Positions 1 to 10,583 of a DNA stretch of 42,871 bases are shown here, one piece after another. Every line of letters starts with the position of its first letter. The stretch's first letter is position 1. The notes under the pieces are model-generated. The model made no database searches. It saw only the letters and a program-made list of their open reading frames with translations, and was not told where the DNA came from. The stretch is taken from NCBI GenBank assembly GCA_019429255.1, contig JAHYIY010000022.1, forward strand, positions 1 to 42,871. The letters run 5' to 3'. Source of the DNA: Desulfuromonadales bacterium. GTDB lineage: Bacteria; Desulfobacterota; Desulfuromonadia; Desulfuromonadales; Geopsychrobacteraceae. Position numbers and translations under genes: made by a program.

Positions 1-1874
1 TCCAATCGTTTTTGGGCATCCTCGCTGTAATGTTCGGACGGAATCAGAATGCAGTAGCTCTGCTCGGCGCCACGGCCAACGCGTCCACGCAGCTGATGCA
101 ATTGCGCAAGACCAAAACGATCAGCATGTTCAATGACCATCAAAGTAGCATTGGGCACATCAACTCCCACCTCAATCACCGTTGTCGCCACCAGTATCCT
201 GATGTCACCCGCACGAAAAGCGTTCATGACCACTTCCTTGTCTGCGGATTTCATTTTGCCGTGGAGCAATCCGATCTGATCTTCAGGGAATATCTTACTG
301 AGTTGTTGCGCGGCAATGGTTGCCGCCTGCAGATCACTTTTCTCTGAATCTTCAACCAAGGGATAAACAATGTAGGTCTGGCGGCCTTTTTTGAGTTCTT
401 CCCGGATAAAATCATGGGCTTTGGAGCGATTGCGCTGGTGAATTATCTTTGTTGAAACGGGTTTTCTGCCGGGCGGCAGTTCATCAATGACCGAAACGGA
501 CAGATCACCATAGAGGGTCATGGACAGGGTTCGCGGAATCGGTGTCGCGGTCATCACCAGGATATCCGGGTTGTTCCCTTTGGTTTTAAGGATGCCGCGC
601 TGGCGCACCCCGAAACGATGCTGTTCATCGATAATACCAAGTCCAAGTTGCTGAAATTCAACGCCTTCCTGCAGTACGGCATGGGTTCCGGCAACCAGAT
701 CTATTGCTCCGGCAGCGATTCCAGCGTAACATTTTTTCTTTTCTGCCTGACTGGAGCTCCCCTGCAACAGACAGCAGGTCAGCCCCAACCTCTCCAGCCA
801 GGGGACAAAGGTGCGAAAATGCTGTTCAGCCAGGATCTCCGTCGGCGCAACAACGGCAACCTGGAAGTTGTTTTCGATAGCAATCAGCGCCGCCATCAAT
901 GCCACAATCGTTTTGCCGCTGCCAACATCTCCCTGTAACAGGCGATTCATGGGGTGCGGAGCAGCCATGTCCTCTTTGATTTCGCCAAGCACCCGACGTT
1001 GCGCTGCTGTCAGCTTAAAGGGCAGGATCCTGCTTAATGGCAGCGTGTATTTGTGCGAACAGGGCATGATGCTCCCCTGCTCCAGTTGCACCCCTGCCCT
1101 TTTTAACGCCAGCCCCGCTTCCAGATAGAAAAACTCATCAAAAACAAGGGACTTACGACTTAAGTGACGCCCTTCTTCCAACTCCTTGAGGTTGGACTGC
1201 TTGTCAGGCCAGTGGACCTGGCGGAGGGCTTCCGGGCGATCGAGAAGATGGTATTTTTTTCGGATGGAATCAGGGGTGGTTGCCGGCAGATAGTGGGCGT
1301 AATCGCGGATCAGTGGAAACCAGATCGAGCGTATCTGCTTCTGGCTGATCCCTTCGGTTAAAGGGTATACCGGGACAATGCGACCAAAAGAAACAGGATC
1401 TTTACGGCTCAACAACGCCATGTCGTCAGCGTCCTGGATCAGTTCCGAATCAGGATGATGGATTTCACGGGTGGCGCCAAAACGTTTGACCTCACCGATA
1501 AAAATGGCGGTCTGTCCGATTGGAAAACGTTTTTGCAGCCAGATTTTGCGATAAAAAAACCATTTTAGCGAGATGGTCCCACTGTCATCACCGACAATGA
1601 CTTCATAAATGCGTCGCGATGTGCGTTTGCTTTGGGACTCGCCGGAAGCAAGCACAGTGCCCTTGAACACGTCAGGGGATCCGTCGCTTAGCTGGCGAAT
1701 TGATTTTAGTTGGCGGCGGTCTTCGTAACGATGCGGCAGATGATAAAAAGCATCTTCAAGGCTAGCCAAGCCAAGCTTTTGTAAACGGGATTGTACTTTC
1801 GGGCCAACGCCGGTCAGCAGGATTAAGGGCTGGGATAAGATCCTGGCCGGATCTGAAGCTGTCCGATCAGGCAT
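1..1874 (-). CDS. recG: ATP-dependent DNA helicase RecG (3' end outside window)
   Basis: RecG remodels stalled replication forks and branch-migrates Holliday junctions. The frame opens at the ATG at 1874 and stays open to the window edge, so the C-terminus is missing. The N-terminal wedge/OB region is followed by superfamily-2 helicase motifs: Walker A GDVGSGKT near residues 315-322, the DEQH box with the RecG-typical DEQHRFGV at 416-423, TATPIPRT (motif III), and QLRGRVGR (motif VI) close to the cut. The family is usually about 690-780 residues and roughly 624 are present. It sits downstream of the DUF1858 gene on the same strand with a very short gap, so the two are probably co-transcribed. 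Identification is firm from the motifs. Confidence 0.96.
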   Translation of the reverse strand, partial: MPDRTASDPARILSQPLILLTGVGPKVQSRLQKLGLASLEDAFYHLPHRYEDRRQLKSIRQLSDGSPDVFKGTVLASGESQSKRTSRRIYEVIVGDDSGTISLKWFFYRKIWLQKRFPIGQTAIFIGEVKRFGATREIHHPDSELIQDADDMALLSRKDPVSFGRIVPVYPLTEGISQKQIRSIWFPLIRDYAHYLPATTPDSIRKKYHLLDRPEALRQVHWPDKQSNLKELEEGRHLSRKSLVFDEFFYLEAGLALKRAGVQLEQGSIMPCSHKYTLPLSRILPFKLTAAQRRVLGEIKEDMAAPHPMNRLLQGDVGSGKTIVALMAALIAIENNFQVAVVAPTEILAEQHFRTFVPWLERLGLTCCLLQGSSSQAEKKKCYAGIAAGAIDLVAGTHAVLQEGVEFQQLGLGIIDEQHRFGVRQRGILKTKGNNPDILVMTATPIPRTLSMTLYGDLSVSVIDELPPGRKPVSTKIIHQRNRSKAHDFIREELKKGRQTYIVYPLVEDSEKSDLQAATIAAQQLSKIFPEDQIGLLHGKMKSADKEVVMNAFRAGDIRILVATTVIEVGVDVPNATLMVIEHADRFGLAQLHQLRGRVGRGAEQSYCILIPSEHYSEDAQKRL

Positions 1875-1886
1875 AATGGCTAGATA

Positions 1887-2087
1887 TCACTCACTGGTCT
1901 GGTTCAAGGCTGCCAGCAATTTGTCAATATCAATTCCATGGGCATGAGCGCCCTGAGCAAGGGTTTCGGTCGAGGCCCCCAAACAACCGACGCAACCTAA
2001 GTTAAAGTTAGAAAGAATTTGCGCAGCGTCGGGATAAATCTGCAGCAGTTGATCAAAGGTCATATCCTTGGTAACAGGCTGATTCAT
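1887..2087 (-). CDS. DUF1858 domain protein (66 aa, CxxC)
   Basis: This small soluble protein fits the DUF1858 family: an N-terminal TKDMTFDQLLQIYP stretch, then a helical segment ending in CVGCLGAS (Cys32, Cys35) and a short C-terminal helix. Such proteins, or fused domains, are common in anaerobes and often sit beside redox or iron-sulfur enzymes. The molecular role is not established. The start is the ATG at 2087 because a clear GGAGG lies about six bases upstream; a longer open frame to 2120 has no such site. The gene precedes recG by a dozen bases. The Cys pair may bind metal or be redox-active, which is an inference. Confidence 0.85.
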   Translation of the reverse strand: MNQPVTKDMTFDQLLQIYPDAAQILSNFNLGCVGCLGASTETLAQGAHAHGIDIDKLLAALNQTSE

Positions 2088-2170
2088 AGAGAACCTCCGG
2101 CGATAATAACGAATCTTCAAATTCTCCCAAAAAAAATGCGAAAAAGCAAGGTGTCCGGCCCGATCATGCC

Positions 2171-2331
2171 ATTAAGCAACCTGATGAGCACCGATCTTCC
2201 GTTCTACTCTGAAAAGTCGTCACTCTCGCGAAATCGGGAGTCCAGGGATCTGAGCAACCCCCCTGGATAACCGCCTTCGCGGGTATGACGTGCATTGTCG
2301 TTAAACACAGCGGAAGATCAGTGCTAATCAG
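2171..2331. repeat. Composite imperfect palindrome (nested inverted repeats)
   Basis: The region between greA and the DUF1858 gene (2088-2368, no gene) is dominated by a nested palindrome. The inner repeat, 2218-2290, has CGTCA at one end and TGACG at the other, with arms built on TCGCGAAATCGGGAG and CGCCTTCGCGGGTATG and an inner CCAGGG/CCCTGG pair. This resembles the CGTCATTCCCGC-type intergenic palindromes of many proteobacteria. An outer pair of 21-base arms, 2181-2201 and 2311-2331, matches at about 18 of 21 positions in inverted orientation. It could fold into a long cruciform or RNA hairpin and act as a terminator or mRNA stabiliser downstream of greA; that role is inferred. Confidence 0.7.
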
Positions 2332-2368
2332 ATTAAGCAAAATATTTCAGATAAGTGATCAACGCTGG

Positions 2369-2845
2369 TTAAATATAGACAACACGGGTAATCTCATAGA
2401 CACGCACACCTGATGGCACGACGATAGTGACTTCTTCGTCGACGCTGTGGCCGATCAGAGCTTTGCCAACCGGTGAAGTTATGGATATTTTGCCATCCTT
2501 GATGTCGGCTTCATCTTCACCAACAATCTGGTATGTTGCTTCTTTTTCGGTATCGATATCAAAGACAGTGACGGTCGCACCAAAAACAATTTTATCACTT
2601 TTGATGATGGCCGGATCAATTACCTGAGCTCGGGCAATTTTGTCGTTTAATTCCTGAATACGCCCCTCGACAAACCCCTGCCGCTCTTTGGCCGCATCGT
2701 ATTCAGCATTTTCCGACAAATCGCCATGACCACGAGCTTCCGCTATATCCTGAACTACCTTGGGTCGTTCAACCCGAACCAGGGTTTTTAATTCTTCCTG
2801 CAGGCGACGATGCCCCTCTACGGTCATTGGAACCGAATTACCCAT
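2369..2845 (-). CDS. greA: Transcription elongation factor GreA
   Basis: GreA enters the RNA polymerase secondary channel and stimulates cleavage of backtracked transcripts. The 158-residue product has the normal length and layout: an N-terminal coiled coil with the acidic tip GDLSENAEY, then the FKBP-like C-terminal domain with [16 protein letters not shown]. The open frame runs further upstream, but the start is set at the ATG at 2845 because AGGAG lies eight bases before it and the protein then begins like other GreA proteins. It is the last gene of the pyr/car run, 70 bases after carB, with an intrinsic terminator (2859-2893) in the gap. Its transcription therefore depends on read-through or an unseen promoter. 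Confidence 0.96.
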   Translation of the reverse strand: MGNSVPMTVEGHRRLQEELKTLVRVERPKVVQDIAEARGHGDLSENAEYDAAKERQGFVEGRIQELNDKIARAQVIDPAIIKSDKIVFGATVTVFDIDTEKEATYQIVGEDEADIKDGKISITSPVGKALIGHSVDEEVTIVVPSGVRVYEITRVVYI

Positions 2846-2858
2846 GTCTCTCGCTCCT

Positions 2859-2893
2859 AAAAAAAACAGCGGGCGGTGATTCACCGCCCACTG
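2859..2893 (-). terminator. Intrinsic terminator between carB and greA
   Basis: On the minus strand the sequence reads CAGTGGGCGGT, a five-base loop, ACCGCCCGCTG and then eight T residues. This is an 11-bp stem with one G-U pair. The T run is followed directly by the greA Shine-Dalgarno AGGAG. It should end most transcription arriving from carB and leave greA dependent on partial read-through. Confidence 0.85.
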
Positions 2894-2915
2894 GTTAATT
2901 AAGTGTGTATTGTTG

Positions 2916-5900
2916 TTAGAGATACTGATAATACTCTTGCAGGGGTTTAACGTCAAGGGTTTCTCGCTGCATCGCCAGTACCCCATCGGTAACCGCGTTA
3001 ATTCCGGCAACGGTGGTAAAGTAGGCAATCTCATTCATCAGAGCGGCACGCCTGATGGAGTAGGAATCGGCCACCGAAGCAGCACCTAATGTGGTGTTGA
3101 AAACCATGGTGAATTCACGATTTTTAATGGCATCAACGCAGTGTGGCCGCCCCTCTTTGACCTTGTTGATATTGCTGACCTCAACCCCGTGATCGCTGAA
3201 AAACTGTGCTGTGCCCGCAGTTGCAACAATCTTGAAGCCGGCGCTTGCCAGGCGTTTGATGGCATCTAGAGCAGGTCGTTTGTCAGCGTCCTTGACACTG
3301 ACAAAAACGGCTCCTGTCGTCGGCAACTTTACCCCCGCTGCTATCTGTGCCTTTGCAAAGGCGCGACCAAAGTCGAAGTCGATGCCCATGACCTCACCGG
3401 TTGATTTCATTTCCGGTCCCAACAGGGTGTCAACCCCGGGGAACTTGACGAAGGGGAAAACCGCTTCTTTAACGGAAATATAAGGGGGGATAATTTCACC
3501 TGATATCCCCTGCTCTGCCAACGACTGCCCTGCCATAACCAGCGCCGCAATTTGGGCCAGCGGTCGACCAGTAGCTTTGGAGACAAAAGGCACAGTACGA
3601 CTGGCGCGTGGATTGACCTCCAGCAGATAGATGGCGTTGTCCTTGATGGCATACTGGATGTTCATCAGGCCGACAACCTTCAACTCCAGCGCCAGCTCCC
3701 GGGTTTGCCGACGAATTTCTGCAAGCAATTGCTGGGACAAGGAAATGGTCGGCAATGCACAGGCTGAATCGCCGGAATGGATGCCGGCTTCTTCAATGTG
3801 CTGCATAATTCCGCCGATGACCACATCGACACCATCAGCGATCGCATCGACATCCACTTCAATGGCATCCTGCAGGAATTTATCAATCAAGATAGGATGT
3901 TCGGGAGAGGCTGCCACCGCAAACTTCATGTAATTGCGCAGACGCTCGACATCATAAACAATTTCCATCGCGCGGCCGCCGAGCACGTAGGAAGGGCGAA
4001 CCACCACCGGATAGCTGATTCGCTCGGCAATGACCTCGGCTTCTTCACAGGAGCGGGCAATGCCATTGTCCGGTTGCAGCAGTTCAAGCTTGTTGAGCAG
4101 GGCCTGAAAACGCTCTCGATCTTCGGCCCGGTCGATGGCATCCGGAGATGTGCCGATCACCGGCACACCGGCCTGTTCAAGGGCAACAGCGAGTTTTAAC
4201 GGTGTTTGACCACCATACTGGACAATCACCCCTTCGGGTTTTTCAATGGCAACAATTTCAAGCACATCCTCCAGGGTCAACGGCTCAAAGTAAAGACGAT
4301 CAGAGGTATCATAATCGGTAGAAACCGTTTCCGGGTTACAGTTAACCATAATGGTTTCAAAACCCGCTTTGGCAAGGGCAAAAGCGCCATGGACACAGCA
4401 GTAGTCGAATTCAATGCCTTGACCGATGCGGTTCGGGCCGCCACCTAAAATGATGATCTTGCGTTTGTCGGTAGGCTCCGCTTCACACTCGGTTTCATAA
4501 GTTGAATAAAAGTAGGGTGTGTAGGCTTCAAATTCAGCACCACAGGTATCCACGCGCTTGAACACCGGACGAATCTCATGAGCGTGCCGATACTGACGCA
4601 CACTTGTTTCCGAACTGTTCAGCAGGGTAGCCAGGCGTCGGTCAGAAAAACCGTACTGTTTTGCCTGATGTAACAGATCGCTAAAGGCAGGGTTGTCGTC
4701 GTTCGTCGGCAGCTTGCCGGCAAGCAGATCCCCTTCCATGTGAATCAGTTGGGCGATGTTGGAAACGAACCAGGGATCGATTCCGCTGAGTTGATAGATT
4801 CTGTCAACGCTAAAACCGGCGCGCAGGCCATCCGCCAGATACCAGATCCGTTCCCAGCCGGGAACCTGGAGCTTATTGCAGATCAGCGCTTGTTGTTCCT
4901 CGGTTAAGGGTGTTTTATAGTCCGCCGGAGCGGCAAAAATACGACTTTCCAAGCCATAAGAGCCAATCTCCATGGAACGCAAGGCCTTGTGAAAGCTCTC
5001 TTTGAAGGTGCGACCGATAGCCATTGCCTCCCCCACCGATTTCATCTGGGTGGTCAGGGTTGCATCAGCCTGGGGAAATTTTTCAAAGGTAAAACGGGGA
5101 ATCTTGGTGACAACATAATCGATGGTCGGCTCAAAGGAGGCCAGGGTTTCTCTGGTGATATCGTTATAAATTTCATCCAAACGATAACCGACCGAGAGTT
5201 TGGCAGCAATTTTAGCGATGGGAAAGCCGGTGGCTTTACTCGCCAGGGCGGATGAGCGGGACACCCGCGGGTTCATTTCGATGACAACCAGGCGACCGTC
5301 GACCGGATTAATGCCGAACTGAATGTTGGAGCCGCCGGTATCAACACCGATCTCACGGATGATCTTCAAGGAGGCATCACGCAGGATCTGGTATTCCTTG
5401 TCAGTCAGGGTCTGGGCCGGTGCGACGGTAATGGAGTCGCCGGTATGAACCCCCATGGCGTCGAAATTTTCAATAGAACAGATGATGACGACATTATCGG
5501 CACAGTCGCGCATTACCTCCAATTCGTATTCTTTCCATCCCAGAATCGACTCATCGACCAGCACTTCATTGGTTGGCGACGCCTCAATCCCGGCCATCAC
5601 CATCTCTTCATATTCTTCGCGGTTGTAGGCAATGCCACCGCCACTGCCGCCGAGGGTGAAAGATGGTCGGATAATGGTGGGAAAGCCAACATACTCGAGA
5701 ATCTCCATCGCTTCCTGATAATTGTGAGCCAATCCGGAACGTGGAACCTCCAGACCGATTTTATCCATCGCCCGCTTGAACAGGGTACGATCTTCAGCTT
5801 TTTCAATTGACTCCTGGTTGGCACCAATCAGTTCCACGCCGAATTTTTGCAGCACTCCCCGCTGGGCTACTACCAGGGCGGTATTCAAAGCAGTTTGCCC

Positions 5901-6173
5901 ACCTAATGTGGGTAGTACGGCATCGGGACGTTCTTTTTCTATAATCCGTTCAAGCACGTCGGGATTAACCGGCTCCACGTAGGTACGATCAGCAAAATCA
6001 GGGTCGGTCATGATGGTCGCCGGATTGGAGTTGAGCAGGATAACCTCGTACCCTTCTTCTTTTAACGCCTTACAGGCCTGGGTGCCGGAATAATCAAATT
6101 CACAGGCCTGACCAATGACGATAGGTCCGGCACCGATAATCAATATTTTTTTAAGGTCTTGACGTTTTGGCAT
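2916..6173 (-). CDS. carB: Carbamoyl-phosphate synthase large subunit, copy 1 (proteobacterial type)
   Basis: CarB condenses bicarbonate, ammonia (channelled from CarA glutaminase) and two ATP into carbamoyl phosphate for pyrimidines and arginine. This 1085-residue protein has the full layout: carboxyphosphate ATP-grasp half ([24 protein letters not shown]), oligomerisation domain, carbamoyl-phosphate ATP-grasp half ([24 protein letters not shown]) and a C-terminal MGS-like allosteric domain ([16 protein letters not shown]). It closely follows Escherichia coli CarB wording such as [17 protein letters not shown]. The start ATG at 6173 follows AAGGGA. It lies 39 bases after a second, clearly different CarB in the same operon. 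Both look catalytically intact. Confidence 0.96.
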   Translation of the reverse strand: MPKRQDLKKILIIGAGPIVIGQACEFDYSGTQACKALKEEGYEVILLNSNPATIMTDPDFADRTYVEPVNPDVLERIIEKERPDAVLPTLGGQTALNTALVVAQRGVLQKFGVELIGANQESIEKAEDRTLFKRAMDKIGLEVPRSGLAHNYQEAMEILEYVGFPTIIRPSFTLGGSGGGIAYNREEYEEMVMAGIEASPTNEVLVDESILGWKEYELEVMRDCADNVVIICSIENFDAMGVHTGDSITVAPAQTLTDKEYQILRDASLKIIREIGVDTGGSNIQFGINPVDGRLVVIEMNPRVSRSSALASKATGFPIAKIAAKLSVGYRLDEIYNDITRETLASFEPTIDYVVTKIPRFTFEKFPQADATLTTQMKSVGEAMAIGRTFKESFHKALRSMEIGSYGLESRIFAAPADYKTPLTEEQQALICNKLQVPGWERIWYLADGLRAGFSVDRIYQLSGIDPWFVSNIAQLIHMEGDLLAGKLPTNDDNPAFSDLLHQAKQYGFSDRRLATLLNSSETSVRQYRHAHEIRPVFKRVDTCGAEFEAYTPYFYSTYETECEAEPTDKRKIIILGGGPNRIGQGIEFDYCCVHGAFALAKAGFETIMVNCNPETVSTDYDTSDRLYFEPLTLEDVLEIVAIEKPEGVIVQYGGQTPLKLAVALEQAGVPVIGTSPDAIDRAEDRERFQALLNKLELLQPDNGIARSCEEAEVIAERISYPVVVRPSYVLGGRAMEIVYDVERLRNYMKFAVAASPEHPILIDKFLQDAIEVDVDAIADGVDVVIGGIMQHIEEAGIHSGDSACALPTISLSQQLLAEIRRQTRELALELKVVGLMNIQYAIKDNAIYLLEVNPRASRTVPFVSKATGRPLAQIAALVMAGQSLAEQGISGEIIPPYISVKEAVFPFVKFPGVDTLLGPEMKSTGEVMGIDFDFGRAFAKAQIAAGVKLPTTGAVFVSVKDADKRPALDAIKRLASAGFKIVATAGTAQFFSDHGVEVSNINKVKEGRPHCVDAIKNREFTMVFNTTLGAASVADSYSIRRAALMNEIAYFTTVAGINAVTDGVLAMQRETLDVKPLQEYYQYL

Positions 6174-6212
6174 GCTGATCCCTTGGAAGAGAGTGCTATG
6201 AAACTGAATATT

Positions 6213-9200
6213 TCAAAGTGTTACATGATATTCCTGCAATGAATGAATCTGCTCTTTCCCCTGAATTCGCGCAGCAATTCCCTGCGCTGCCGCCTGCGCT
6301 GCAGCTGCTGTGGTGATATAGGGTACCTTGTAACGGATAGCGGTTTTACGGATATAAGAGTCATCATGCAGACTCTGTCTGCCGATCGGCGTATTGATCA
6401 CCAGCTGAATCTCACCATTCTTGAGCAGATCGGCAATATTGGGGCGTCCTTCATGCATCTTTTGGACGGGTTCAACGTCCACCCCATGCTGTTGCAGATA
6501 CGCCGCCGTGCCGGAGGTGGCGAGCAGCTTAAAACCGTTGGCAGCAAAGGTTCGCGCCGCACCAAGAATCGCTGATTTGTCAGCTTCAGCAACCGTCATC
6601 AAAACCGTACCACTTAAGGGCAGGCTGGTGCCGGTGGCTTCTTGTGCCCGGTAGAAGGCTAACCCATAGCTGCTTGCCAGACCGAGTACCTCTCCAGTGG
6701 AGCGCATCTCAGGGCCCAATACCGGATCGACTTCGGGAAACATGTTAAACGGGAAAACCGCTTCTTTAACGCCAAAGTAGGGAATATGTTGTTTGAGCGA
6801 GGCCGGAATATCCAGTGATTTGCCCAGCATCGCCTGAACGGCCAGACGTGGCATGGGAATAGCACAAACCTTGGAGACCAACGGTACGGTACGGCTGGCG
6901 CGGGGATTTGCCTCAAGGATATAAACCTGATCCTGATAAATGGCATACTGGATATTCATCAGACCGACAACCCCCATTTCAACGGCAATGCGACGAGTAT
7001 ATTCGCTGATGGTGTCAATATGCTGCGCCGGGATATTAACCGGGGGGATGACACAAGCCGAGTCCCCGGAATGAACCCCGGCCATTTCAATATGCTCCAT
7101 CACCGCCGGAACAAAGGCGGTGTGACCGTCACAGATGGCGTCGGCTTCGGCTTCAACCGCATTATCAAGGAAGCTATCGATCAGAATCGGTCGGCCCGGT
7201 GATATATCGACCGCTTTTTGCAGATATTCAAGCAGCATCTGCTCATCATGAACGATCTCCATCGCCCGGCCACCCAGCACGTATGATGGACGAACAATCA
7301 GCGGATAGCCGATACGCGCAGCGATGCAGATGGCTTCATCAATGCTGGAGGCCATACCTGAAACTGGTTGTGGAATTCCCAGCTTGACCATGATGGCGTT
7401 AAATTGTTCGCGGTCTTCAGCCATATCGATGGTTTCAGGACTGGTGCCGATAATTTTGACCCCAGCGGCTTGCAGCTCTGCAGCGATGTTCAGCGGTGTC
7501 TGGCCACCGAACTGGACTACCACCCCTTCCGGTTGTTCTTTATGATAGATCGCCAGCACATCCTCAACCGTGAGGGGTTCGAAATAGAGTTTGTCCGAGG
7601 TATCGTAGTCAGTAGATACGGTTTCCGGATTGCAGTTGATCATGATGGTTTCATAGCCGGCGTCGCGCAGCGCCAGCGCGGTATGGACGCAGCAGTAATC
7701 AAATTCGATCCCCTGACCGATCCGGTTCGGGCCGCCACCTAATACCATGATTTTTTTGCGCTCACTGACCGGCACCGAATCAGTGATGTTGTAGCTCGAA
7801 TAATAGTAAGCGGCATCTTCAACGCCGCTGACCGGAACCGCCTCCCAGGCCTCTTCAACCCCAAGGGCTTGGCGTTTTTCACGTATGCTGGTTTCTGTAA
7901 CGCCAAGAATCTGGGCGAGGTAGCGGTCGGCAAATCCATCCTTTTTTGCCTGAATCAACAAATCATCCGGTGGCAGCTGCCCATGATAGACAAGAATTTT
8001 CTCCTCAAGTTCAACCAGTTCCTTCATCTGTTCCAGAAAGTAAGCTTTGATATGGGTGCGCTGATGTAATATTTCAATGCTCGCGCCTTTGCGCAGGGCC
8101 TCGTAAAGAATGTAATGGCGCTCGCTGCTCGGCTCGACCAGCAGTTCCAGCAGTTCTTCAAGGCTCTTTTTGTTGAAATCAGCAGCAAAACCCAAACCAT
8201 AACGACCATTTTCCAGGGAGCGAATCGCCTTGTTCAACGCTTCTTTGTAGTTTTTACCAATGCTCATCACTTCGCCGACGGCACGCATCTGGGTACCGAG
8301 GCGATCCTTGACCCCCTTGAATTTCTCAAAAGCCCAGCGAGCGAATTTAACCACCACATAGTCACCGGATGGCGTGTATTTTTCCAGGCTGCCGTCGCGC
8401 CAATAGGGAATTTCATCCAGGGTCAGGCCGGCGGCCAGCATGGCCGATACCAGGGCGATGGGGAAGCCTGTCGCCTTGCTCGCCAACGCTGAAGAGCGCG
8501 AGGTGCGTGGATTGATCTCAATGACGACGACACGGTCGCTGACCGGATCGTGAGCAAACTGCACATTGGTGCCACCGATTACCTCAATCGCTTCAACAAT
8601 GCGGTGGGCGTAATCCTCCAGACGCTCCTGCAATTCCTGGGGCACTGTGAGAAAAGGAGCGGTGCAGAAAGAGTCGCCGGTATGAACCCCCATGGCATCG
8701 ACGTTTTCAATAAAACAGACAGTGACCTTCTGGTTTTTGGCGTCACGCACCACTTCCACTTCGAGCTCTTCCCAGCCACGTACCGACTCTTCGATAAGGA
8801 TCTGGCTGACCGGGCTTAACGATAAACCACGGGAAGCAATCTCATCGAATTCTTCAAGATTGTAAGCAAAACCGCCACCGGTTCCACCCATGGTATAGGC
8901 GGGACGGATAACCACCGGCAGTCCGGTGCGTCCAATAATCTCACGCGCCTCGTCCATGGTGGTGGCTATTTCACTGGCGGCCGTTTCGATATCAAGGGAG
9001 GCCATGGTCTGCTTAAAGGTATCGCGATCTTCACCACGTTTGATGGCATCAAGATTAACGCCAATCACTTCAACATGGTACTTGTCGAGAACTCCGGCCT
9101 CAGCCAGAGCCATGGACAGGTTCAGGGCCGTCTGGCCACCGAGGTTGGGTAACAGGGCATCGGGGCGCTCTTTGGCGATGATCTCCGTCAGGGTCGGCAC

Positions 9201-9410
9201 ATTGAGGGGTTCAATATAGGTGGCATCAGCCATTCCTGGATCGGTCATGATGGTGGCCGGGTTGGAATTGACCAGAATAATCCGATAACCGAGCTTGCGC
9301 AGCGCTTTACATGCCTGAGTACCGGAATAATCAAACTCACAGGCCTGGCCGATGATAATCGGGCCGGAGCCGATAATTAGAATGCTTTTAATGTCCTCAC
9401 GTTTGGGCAT
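6213..9410 (-). CDS. carB: Carbamoyl-phosphate synthase large subunit, copy 2 (divergent paralogue)
   Basis: This is a second full-length CarB (1065 residues) directly after carA. The same four-domain layout and nucleotide-binding residues are present: GEDRDTFK, VIRPAY, EINPRTSRSS in the first half; [24 protein letters not shown] in the second; and an MGS-like end with ATSGTAAYL and KMHEGRP. It is not a recent duplicate of copy 1. The first half has CTAPFLTVP where the usual wording is [25 protein letters not shown] replaces [10 protein letters not shown], and in the second half VEAEADAICDG replaces the usual VEVDVDAICDG. An AAGGAG precedes the ATG at 9410. It may serve a different regulatory niche (arginine versus pyrimidine supply); this is inferred. 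Confidence 0.95.
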   Translation of the reverse strand: MPKREDIKSILIIGSGPIIIGQACEFDYSGTQACKALRKLGYRIILVNSNPATIMTDPGMADATYIEPLNVPTLTEIIAKERPDALLPNLGGQTALNLSMALAEAGVLDKYHVEVIGVNLDAIKRGEDRDTFKQTMASLDIETAASEIATTMDEAREIIGRTGLPVVIRPAYTMGGTGGGFAYNLEEFDEIASRGLSLSPVSQILIEESVRGWEELEVEVVRDAKNQKVTVCFIENVDAMGVHTGDSFCTAPFLTVPQELQERLEDYAHRIVEAIEVIGGTNVQFAHDPVSDRVVVIEINPRTSRSSALASKATGFPIALVSAMLAAGLTLDEIPYWRDGSLEKYTPSGDYVVVKFARWAFEKFKGVKDRLGTQMRAVGEVMSIGKNYKEALNKAIRSLENGRYGLGFAADFNKKSLEELLELLVEPSSERHYILYEALRKGASIEILHQRTHIKAYFLEQMKELVELEEKILVYHGQLPPDDLLIQAKKDGFADRYLAQILGVTETSIREKRQALGVEEAWEAVPVSGVEDAAYYYSSYNITDSVPVSERKKIMVLGGGPNRIGQGIEFDYCCVHTALALRDAGYETIMINCNPETVSTDYDTSDKLYFEPLTVEDVLAIYHKEQPEGVVVQFGGQTPLNIAAELQAAGVKIIGTSPETIDMAEDREQFNAIMVKLGIPQPVSGMASSIDEAICIAARIGYPLIVRPSYVLGGRAMEIVHDEQMLLEYLQKAVDISPGRPILIDSFLDNAVEAEADAICDGHTAFVPAVMEHIEMAGVHSGDSACVIPPVNIPAQHIDTISEYTRRIAVEMGVVGLMNIQYAIYQDQVYILEANPRASRTVPLVSKVCAIPMPRLAVQAMLGKSLDIPASLKQHIPYFGVKEAVFPFNMFPEVDPVLGPEMRSTGEVLGLASSYGLAFYRAQEATGTSLPLSGTVLMTVAEADKSAILGAARTFAANGFKLLATSGTAAYLQQHGVDVEPVQKMHEGRPNIADLLKNGEIQLVINTPIGRQSLHDDSYIRKTAIRYKVPYITTAAAAQAAAQGIAARIQGKEQIHSLQEYHVTL

Positions 9411-9430
9411 GATTTCTCCTTCGTTGGAAA

Positions 9431-10555
9431 CTACTTATGTTTTTGCATCATTGCAATAAACCGATCGAACAGATAGGCCGCATCATGGGGCCCAGGTGAT
9501 GCTTCCGGGTGATATTGGACAGAAAAAGCCGGATACTCAAGATGGACAATCCCCTCGACGGTCTGGTCGTTGAGATTGATATGGGTCACCTTGACCTTGT
9601 CGGCGTCCAGGGTTTTGGCGTCAACGGCAAAACCATGATTTTGCGCGGTAATTTCTACCTGCCGGCGCTGATAGTTGAGAACCGGCTGGTTACCGCCGCG
9701 ATGCCCGAATTTCAACTTATAGGTCCGGCCACCACAGGCGATTGACAGTAGTTGGTGGCCGAGACAGATACCAAAGATCGGCACTTTGCCAAGCAGCTCA
9801 GCAATTGTTTCCTGGGCATAATGAAGTGGCCCGGGGTCGCCGGGACCGTTACTTAAAAACACGCCGTGCGGATTGAGCTTCAACACTTCAGCAGCACTGG
9901 TAGCAGCAGGGACAACAGTAACCTTGCAACCACGTGATGTCAGATTGCGCAGGATATTGCGCTTGATGCCGAAGTCAAATGCCACGACCTGATATTGAGC
10001 GGTCGCCGGATCGATATCAGCATATCCGCCAGCCAGATCCCAAAGCCCCTGGTGAAACTGGTAGGGGGTATCACAGGTTACCTCACGCACCAGATCACGC
10101 CCCACCAGGCCGGGTGCTGCCTGGGCCTTTTTAATCAGACTGTGTGGGTCACTATCAATAGTTGAAATGATCCCGGTCTGGGCGCCGGTCGTGCGGATAT
10201 GGCGCACCAATGCTCGGGTATCAATGCCTTCGATGGAAACAATATTGTTCTGCTTGAGATAGGCATCGAGGGTCATCTGCGAGCGGAAGTTGCTCGGGAA
10301 GGGACAGGATTCGCGCACGACAAAGCCGGACAGGTGAGGTTTGGCCGATTCGACGTCCTCGTCGTTGATGCCGTAGTTGCCGATCTGCGGATAGGTCATG
10401 GTGACAATTTCACCATGGTAGGAGGGGTCGGTGAGGATCTCCTGATACCCGGTCATGCTGGTGTTAAAAACCACCTCACCGGTTACCTCTCCGGCAACGC
10501 CGAGGGAGGTGCCGATAAAATATTTGCCGTCGGCCAATGCCAGAACTGCTTTCAT
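9431..10555 (-). CDS. carA: Carbamoyl-phosphate synthase small subunit (glutaminase)
   Basis: CarA hydrolyses glutamine and feeds ammonia to CarB. The 374-residue protein has the N-terminal CPSase small-chain domain and a C-terminal class-I glutamine amidotransferase domain. The nucleophile is Cys264 in [10 protein letters not shown] and the other triad residues are His349 and Glu351 in [22 protein letters not shown] forms the oxyanion strand region. AGAGG precedes the ATG at 10555. It is the only carA in the window but is followed by two carB genes, so one small subunit may have to serve both large subunits. Confidence 0.97.
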   Translation of the reverse strand: MKAVLALADGKYFIGTSLGVAGEVTGEVVFNTSMTGYQEILTDPSYHGEIVTMTYPQIGNYGINDEDVESAKPHLSGFVVRESCPFPSNFRSQMTLDAYLKQNNIVSIEGIDTRALVRHIRTTGAQTGIISTIDSDPHSLIKKAQAAPGLVGRDLVREVTCDTPYQFHQGLWDLAGGYADIDPATAQYQVVAFDFGIKRNILRNLTSRGCKVTVVPAATSAAEVLKLNPHGVFLSNGPGDPGPLHYAQETIAELLGKVPIFGICLGHQLLSIACGGRTYKLKFGHRGGNQPVLNYQRRQVEITAQNHGFAVDAKTLDADKVKVTHINLNDQTVEGIVHLEYPAFSVQYHPEASPGPHDAAYLFDRFIAMMQKHK

Positions 10556-10583
10556 TTGCGCCTCTATGGAATGTTGTTTGGCT

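Noticed and set aside
2369-3034. 221-residue version of GreA
   Set aside because: The extra N-terminus is read through the carB end and a terminator and has no GreA similarity; ATG 2845 has a good ribosome site.
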